Shown: positions 58,969 through 64,000 of the stretch, piece after piece
How the letters are laid out: every line of letters begins with the position of its first letter
How positions within the stretch are numbered: position 1 is the first letter of the stretch
Source of the DNA: Varanus komodoensis
Lineage: Eukaryota; Chordata; Lepidosauria; Squamata; Varanidae
Direction of reading: 5' to 3'
Assembly: GCF_004798865.1 (NCBI RefSeq)
Contig: NW_025335268.1
Location: 57,974,374-58,038,373, forward strand
DNA length: 64,000 nucleotides
Position numbers and translations under genes: made by a program
Notes under the pieces: generated by a model
Told to the model about the DNA's origin: nothing
Database searches by the model: none
Seen by the model: the letters and a program-made list of their open reading frames with translations, nothing else

Positions 58969-59444
58969 CTGAAATCCCTTCTGAAGGCTTAGTTACAGGC
59001 AGTAAAAACTATAAGCTAAACTATGCAGATTTTTAACCCCATTCCTTTTGCTTTTGGCACTACCCATCACTGAACTATGGCTCCCAAGAACTTCTCCAAA
59101 TGGAACATAGGGCTGAAAGAAGTTGCTCACCTATGTTAAGAATATCCAAATCTATCTTATCATATTAACATGCTGTAAGACCTTTACATGGCTTTATTCT
59201 GGCAAGAGTACATGATTTATCAAGTGGAAAGGCTATTGGTTGAGAATATGTGAGAGCAAAGCATCCACACAATGTCTATCTCTGTTCAACCTCTACAGCC
59301 ATTCTGCTTGCTGCACAATTTTATCAGCATACTATATTGTGTTGAAAGGTGCATGGGACCAATCTTACAGTGCTTAGGATTCAGCACTAAGAGCAAAATG
59401 ACTGCGGCCAGATGCCCCTAGAACACATAGGGACTCTTCCAGAG
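58969..59444. other. No gene recognised
   Basis: Unique-looking; the CR1 below may extend into its right part. Confidence 0.4.
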
Positions 59445-59517
59445 GTTTCCTGCACTGAGCAGGGGTTGGACTCAATGGCCATATAGGTTCCTTCCAACTC
59501 TTACAATTCTATGATGC
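59445..59517 (+). mobile_element. CR1 LINE 3' end
   Basis: GGGGTTGGACTCAATGGCCA, then TATAGGTTCCTTCCAACTCT and ACAATTCTATGATG is the amniote CR1 3' UTR, which ends in short ATTCTATG-type repeats rather than poly(A). Confidence 0.78.
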
Positions 59518-61872
59518 TGCCATTACTCTTCCACAACCCCACAGTGCATATCAGGAGACTGGGCTGCAGCACTCAGACATGAAAGCAAGAAAGTCCTTGC
59601 ACCATCACTGAGATGCTCGATGCACTTCCCTCCCTGGCCAGACTTCTAGGGCTATGATAACATACTTGGTAGCCACAATTTTTCTGTCCTGCCTCTGCCC
59701 ATTCTTGGGAGACTTTTACAACTTGCCTATGTGTCACTAAGAACAACTTGTATCTCTGTGGTAGAAAGAGCGATGGCAAGATGGAAACTGTAAAGCAGGT
59801 GAGGGATGTGGCTTTGTGTACTCCTGTCAACTTGAGCTCTCTTCCCTATAAGGAGTAAATTTCTTCTCCCCCCATTAATGTATGTAATCTGGTGGAACAC
59901 ATGCTTAGTGTGGGTTTTTAAATTAGAACACGGGGCAACTTTAAATCTTTCCTATATTGTCAATAATTAGGTCATTCAAATCACTCTTATTCAAGAGGCA
60001 GCAACCTCATTTTGTGGAGGCTCCTAATATGATGAAGTGTGATTAAGGCATCAGATCTGACAATAGGACTACCAGGCACAGGCCCCAAGGGCTGCTTCAT
60101 ACATTCCCCCTGTCATTAAATGTTCTCATGGGTATGAAAGCTACTTATCTCATCTTACTAAATACCCAATTAAGAGAGCTCTGTGACTCTTTTGCAGTTC
60201 CAACAAATGCCCACTCCTACCTGAGGTGTCCATTACAGGAAAACACTACATTCTTTGACATACTGAGGTTTGATGTTGTTAAAAATGTTTGGCATTGTCT
60301 ATTTCAGTGTGCATTATATAATGATTTAAATATTCTGAAAACGTTCTAGCTGGAAAGTACTAGCAACAAAACTTGCTGAAGTCTGAATTTCCTGTTTTGC
60401 CAACAACCTACAGAATTTTTAAAATTGCATTACTGAAGTCATGCTTGGTGGTTTTTATGATTTCTGAAATTTCTGCTCTTGGAATTTTTATGCTAAATGT
60501 TATCATTATGGCCTATAGTTTAAACAAAAAAATCTGAATTCCAGTCTTTGGTACTTGCAAACTGACTCCAGAATAAAAAATATTTATGTTCTCACAGCAT
60601 TATTACTGAACGGTGCCCATGCATATAAACTATAAGCAGCTTTTTGCCTGTAAAACAGAAAGGATACTGGGCAGACAGATCTTTCCCTGATTACCACACA
60701 TGTGTATTTTTTGTATAACATGTGTGACAATTTATGCATGTTGTTTCATTTAAGAATAGGATCTATGCTCTTGTTTATACTTCCAAGCATAAAATGTATT
60801 TAATAGGGCAACTGCGGAAGGTCCATCCCCCCCTCTCCCCACAACCTTGACAACTGGTAAATTTTACTAAGAGAAATTAAGAAATAACTTTTATCCTTCA
60901 CTGTAACACATTGCCACATGTGGTCTTCATACTCTTCGAAAGAAGGGGGAACTAGCAGATACATGCAGCCTTTTATAAAAATATTGAGTGCATGAAAAGC
61001 CCTAAATACATCCAAATAGGACATAATTCAAGAAGGCTTTTTTCATGATGCATGTTTCTGCATGTTCCCCAATTCCCCAGTTTGGCAAGCCACTTTCCAT
61101 TAAACACACTCATGAAATGAATAAGATAGGTAATTGGGGTGAAGGGCTCTTTATAGGGGTGGGGACTGCACCATCTACCCCATCGCCATTTGGTCAATGA
61201 AACAAATGACAGTGGCAGATAAAAGGCAGGTCTCTTCTGCCTGCTTCACAGAATGCCTGGAGTGGTGGATAGAGCAGCTTTATTCTATTCATGCCTTTCA
61301 AAACAGAAGTGGTCTGAGATCACAAGAGGAAGCATCAGATTGCCTTATTAGCATAAAGAGGGAGGAAATAGGAAGAGAGTTGTGGGGAGGTGCCTGGGGA
61401 GGGGCAGATTTTTCCATTCTCCACAAAGGGAAGAGAGGGAATGCCTTGCCAAGATCTGAATGGGGAAAACCAGGCACAGGTAGAACCTTTTGGCTATGCT
61501 GAGCTCCAAGGCTGCTTAAAAAGCTTCATAAAATTATACGGATGCAGATGCCAAAAAAAGTTAGAAGCAAACAATTGAGGTACATGCGTGCATCTCTGAA
61601 TGCTACAATCCATCTTCTTTCTTCCCACACCCCAAATTAGACCTGTCTGGCTTGGCTGGGATCAGCTGTTGACATTTCAGAAAGAATGGTCTGGTTTGGA
61701 CTAAACTATGGACTAAGCTATGGTTTAGCATTACATAAACATGCCTCAGGATTGCATGTCCTCCTTTTACCTCTTCCAAAATGAGTGTGCGGAGAAGACT
61801 GCAAGTTTTTGTTTCCATTTTCAATTAACTGTTGCTCATTATATTCTTATCTGAACATTTCTCTTATGTATG
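59518..61872. other. No gene recognised
   Basis: Unique-looking. Shares the 20-mer CCCCAAGGGCTGCTTCATAC (60083-60102) with 4827-4846. A CATGG/TATGG-type motif pair lies near 61690-61735. Confidence 0.45.
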
Positions 61873-61880
61873 GCTTAAGA

Positions 61881-62015
61881 TAAAGGTGGGCATATTGTGT
61901 CCTTCCAGATGTTTTGGCCTGCAAATCCCATGAGTCCTAGTCAGCACAGTCAATGATGAGGGATAATGAGAGTTGCAGGCCTATACATCTGGCCTGTCAC
62001 AGTTTGCCACTCCTG
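61881..62015. mobile_element. Palindromic hAT-like MITE, full copy with 8-bp flank match
   Basis: Termini TAAAGGTGGGCATATTGTG and (reverse complement) CAGGAGTGGCAAACTGTG. The two halves, CTTCCAGATGTTTTGGCCTG and CAGGCCTATACATCTGGCC, are inverted. Flanks GCTTAAGA (61873-61880) and GTTTAAGG (62016-62023) agree at six of eight positions, consistent with an eroded hAT target duplication. Confidence 0.72.
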
Positions 62016-62149
62016 GTTTAAGGAAACAAGCTAAAATAATAAACCCTTGTTTGAAGATGAATAATTTCCCTGAGCCACAGTCAAGTTCTAGTATTGGAGG
62101 CAGTGTACACCAATTGCTTGGGAATTTGGCCAGAAGTGGGCTGCTGCAT

Positions 62150-62280
62150 TCATACCCTGCTTGAGGGCAGCAGGATACAGCTAAGAGGGTGCTGGCAAAC
62201 TTGGGCAACTGGTTTGCCACTGTGTAAACAGAATGCAAGGTAACAGCCTGATCCAGCAGGGCTCTTATGTTCTTAAGATA
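62150..62280 (+). repeat. Squamate dispersed repeat tail (GATCCAGCAGGGCTCTTATG type)
   Basis: GCAACTGGTTTGCCACTGTG, AACAGAATGC and CCTGATCCAGCAGGGCTCTT, ATGTTCTTAAGA resemble the 3' part of a repeat common in squamates. Class uncertain; related wording ends the tRNA-derived SINEs above. Confidence 0.5.
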
Positions 62281-62282
62281 CA

Positions 62283-62470
62283 CTGCTTTTTTTCCAAGGA
62301 ACTCAAGGCAGTTTATACCACTCTCCTCCGCCCCTCAGTCCTGCGAGGTAGGTTGGGCTGAAAGCCTGTGACTGGCCCAAAGACCCCCAGTGAACTCCAC
62401 AACTGAGTGTGGACCAGAATCCAGATTGCCTGAGTCCCAATCCTGTGCTCTTAACCACTACAGCACAGTT
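62283..62470 (-). mobile_element. MIR-like CORE SINE
   Basis: Minus strand TGTGCTGTAGTGGTTAAGAG (tRNA-like head, A box), GGATTCTGGTCCACACTCAG, GTTCACTGGGGGTCTTTGGG, CCAACCTACCTCGCAGGACT, TTGAGTTCCTTGG. Best-preserved head of the three MIR-like copies. Confidence 0.82.
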
Positions 62471-62477
62471 TGTCCAG

Positions 62478-62560
62478 ATTCAGACATAATAAATTATGGT
62501 TCATTAAAAATAGAAATGCATCAGCCCAAGCTTCATTCACATAATGCTACACCATAGTCA
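62478..62560. repeat. CATGGT-type TIR element, two partial ends
   Basis: ATTCAGACATAATAAATTAT then GGTTCATT at 62478, and ATTCACATAATGCTACACCA then TAGT at about 62534. Both read in the same direction, so they are parts of two copies or of a rearranged one. Confidence 0.4.
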
Positions 62561-62567
62561 GCTTGTT

Positions 62568-62990
62568 TATTTATAGCATTGTATACTGCTCCATTATCTA
62601 GAGAGATTCCAGAGTGCTTAACAATAAAAACATTAAACAGACGTAAGGATAAAAACAACACATTAAGAACGGGACAATGGTAAAACCATGGCTGGTCAGC
62701 TAGGAAGACTTCCTGGAACAAAGCACCAAAAACAACACAGTGTCAGACCCTGCCTAACCTCCAGAAGCAGGGAATTCCATACAAGTGGAGCCATCACACT
62801 GAAGTCTCTTCTCTTGGTGGACTCCAGTTGGACCATAGATCCATGTGGAACCACCAGGAGAAAGGCCACCAATGACCTTAACGACCAGGCAGGTTAATAA
62901 AGGATTAGGTGCTCTCTCAGGTATCCTAGTGGCTCCATACACTAGTACCACAATCTCAGTCAGTGCCGTTCCTTCAGCAAAGAGGTTTAG
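62568..62990 (-). mobile_element. L2/CR1-group LINE 3' region
   Basis: Plus-strand TATAGCATTGTATACTGCTC and AGAGATTCCAGAGTGCTTAA is a reversed LINE tail. Beyond it CAGGGAATTCCATACAAGTG, GAGCCATCACACTGAAGTCT matches a squamate LINE-associated segment (CAGGGAGTTCCA...GAAGGCCC) I recognise but cannot place exactly in the element. Confidence 0.55.
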
Positions 62991-64000
62991 CATAAACTAC
63001 AGGTTATCAAATGAGACTAATGTTTAAAAGCATACAGTATAATGGAACATTCAATTCATAGTCCATTATTTCCAGCTATAGACAATAAATTATTGTACAC
63101 CTGATATGAAATGATGTGTGTTTTATCCATCTTGCTGATAAACACCAATATTTCTTAGTTATTATGAATTTGTCTAGTCCACAAACATTACTTCAACAAA
63201 TGATGCATATCTTCTTGCAATTCAACCACTATTCTTATAAAAGATCCAAACTGATTTTTCATTGTTGTTTTTTGTGTACAACTATCCTTGATTTTCAGCA
63301 TATGAACTTTTCAAAATTGATTTTAATTGGCTTTGTAAGAGATAAATGTTCCAAAAAGTAGAATCCTGGACAAAACTGGACATTCAAGCTATTATACTTG
63401 AAATAAGAACTTTAATTGCTGGCTGAGAATATAATCCAGGATATGTTATCTTGTTTATATTGAGATGGACATGGTTATCCTAAGTTACTTCCAATATCCT
63501 AAGTCAGGTGCTTTCTTTTGTCACATAGCCAGAAGTAGCACTTCTGGACAGGAGCAAACACAGAAACTATGCAAGCAGATCTTAAAAGCCTGCTTATGCA
63601 AAAACAAACACTATCGAATAAAAAATATGCTTCTACACATTGATACTTGAAGGCGATCCCTCAAAACCTCTGAAATTAAATCTCTATATAATTAGGGAAT
63701 ATGAATTGACTACCTTCAATGTGGGGTTTCTTAAATAAAGATACATTAAGCAAAGTGGATTCATCGTGGGGCTTGAGAGACTCATGAACTATTATTCTGG
63801 TAATGAACCCCCATTGTAGTTTGTCATTTCTTCTGTCAACATGTTAATAAATGACTGGATGGGATGCTAAAAACAGTATTTTTAAAACCATCTTAAGGTA
63901 CAATCTTGTGCGTGGTCAGGCAGAAATTTAGATCACTCAAGGCTAGATATATTGGACGGTCATAAGTACGTACTTGCAACCTTCTGAAAGACCAACACAT
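62991..64000. other. No gene recognised
   Basis: AT-rich sequence to the window edge; no repeat or exon identified. Confidence 0.45.

Noticed and set aside
1-64000. CRISPR arrays, operons, prophage or other prokaryotic systems
   Set aside because: No regularly spaced repeats, no long ORFs and abundant vertebrate LINE/SINE sequences; the DNA is plainly from a squamate-like animal.

Overview
The window looks like non-coding nuclear DNA of a squamate reptile, most likely a lizard. The evidence is the repeat mix: a BovB-type RTE LINE, a second RTE family with a (ACA)n tail, L2/CR1-group LINEs ending in AATAAATAAA, a Sauria-type tRNA SINE with a BovB-like tail, MIR-like CORE SINEs, a second tRNA-derived SINE, and several small DNA transposons (hAT-like and pogo/Tigger-like). 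I recognise no host protein-coding exon, tRNA, rRNA or snRNA gene. No open frame exceeds 172 codons, and the frames with recognisable protein similarity belong to decayed transposable elements. There is one 100-N assembly gap inside a (TC)n/(CA)n microsatellite.

Layout. 1-3.7 kb: a 5'-truncated BovB on the minus strand, a decayed pogo/Tigger transposase fragment and an LTR-like fossil. 3.7-8.7 kb: mostly unique sequence with small inverted-repeat elements. 8.7-10.5 kb: GC-rich LTR-like sequence split by an L2 3' end. 12.0-15.0 kb: two L2 LINEs head to tail, the first old and long, the second a younger 3' end. 16.2-19.8 kb: a Tigger-like MITE, then a 2.3-kb RTE on the minus strand. 20-24.2 kb: MIR-like SINEs, a palindromic hAT-like element, a repeat-poor block with a SOX/POU-like site, and a second Tigger-like MITE. 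25.3-27.5 kb: assembly gap, a hAT-like element and a tRNA SINE. 29.7-37.3 kb: long repeat-poor stretch. 37.3 kb: Sauria SINE. 39.9-43.1 kb: two oppositely oriented RTE pieces flanking a minus-strand L2 piece. 47.6-64 kb: L2 and CR1 tails, a short TIR element family, and a hAT-type MITE with a perfect 8-bp target duplication at 56.3 kb.

No genes act together here. The window is best read as intergenic or intronic DNA recording successive transposition. Family names rest on remembered consensus sequences and protein motifs, not on a database search, and many element ends are accurate only to a few tens of bases. I found no convincing new biological system. The most useful leads are the perfectly flanked hAT MITE, the CATGGT-bearing TIR family, the palindromic element family, and the repeat-poor block around 22.6 kb.
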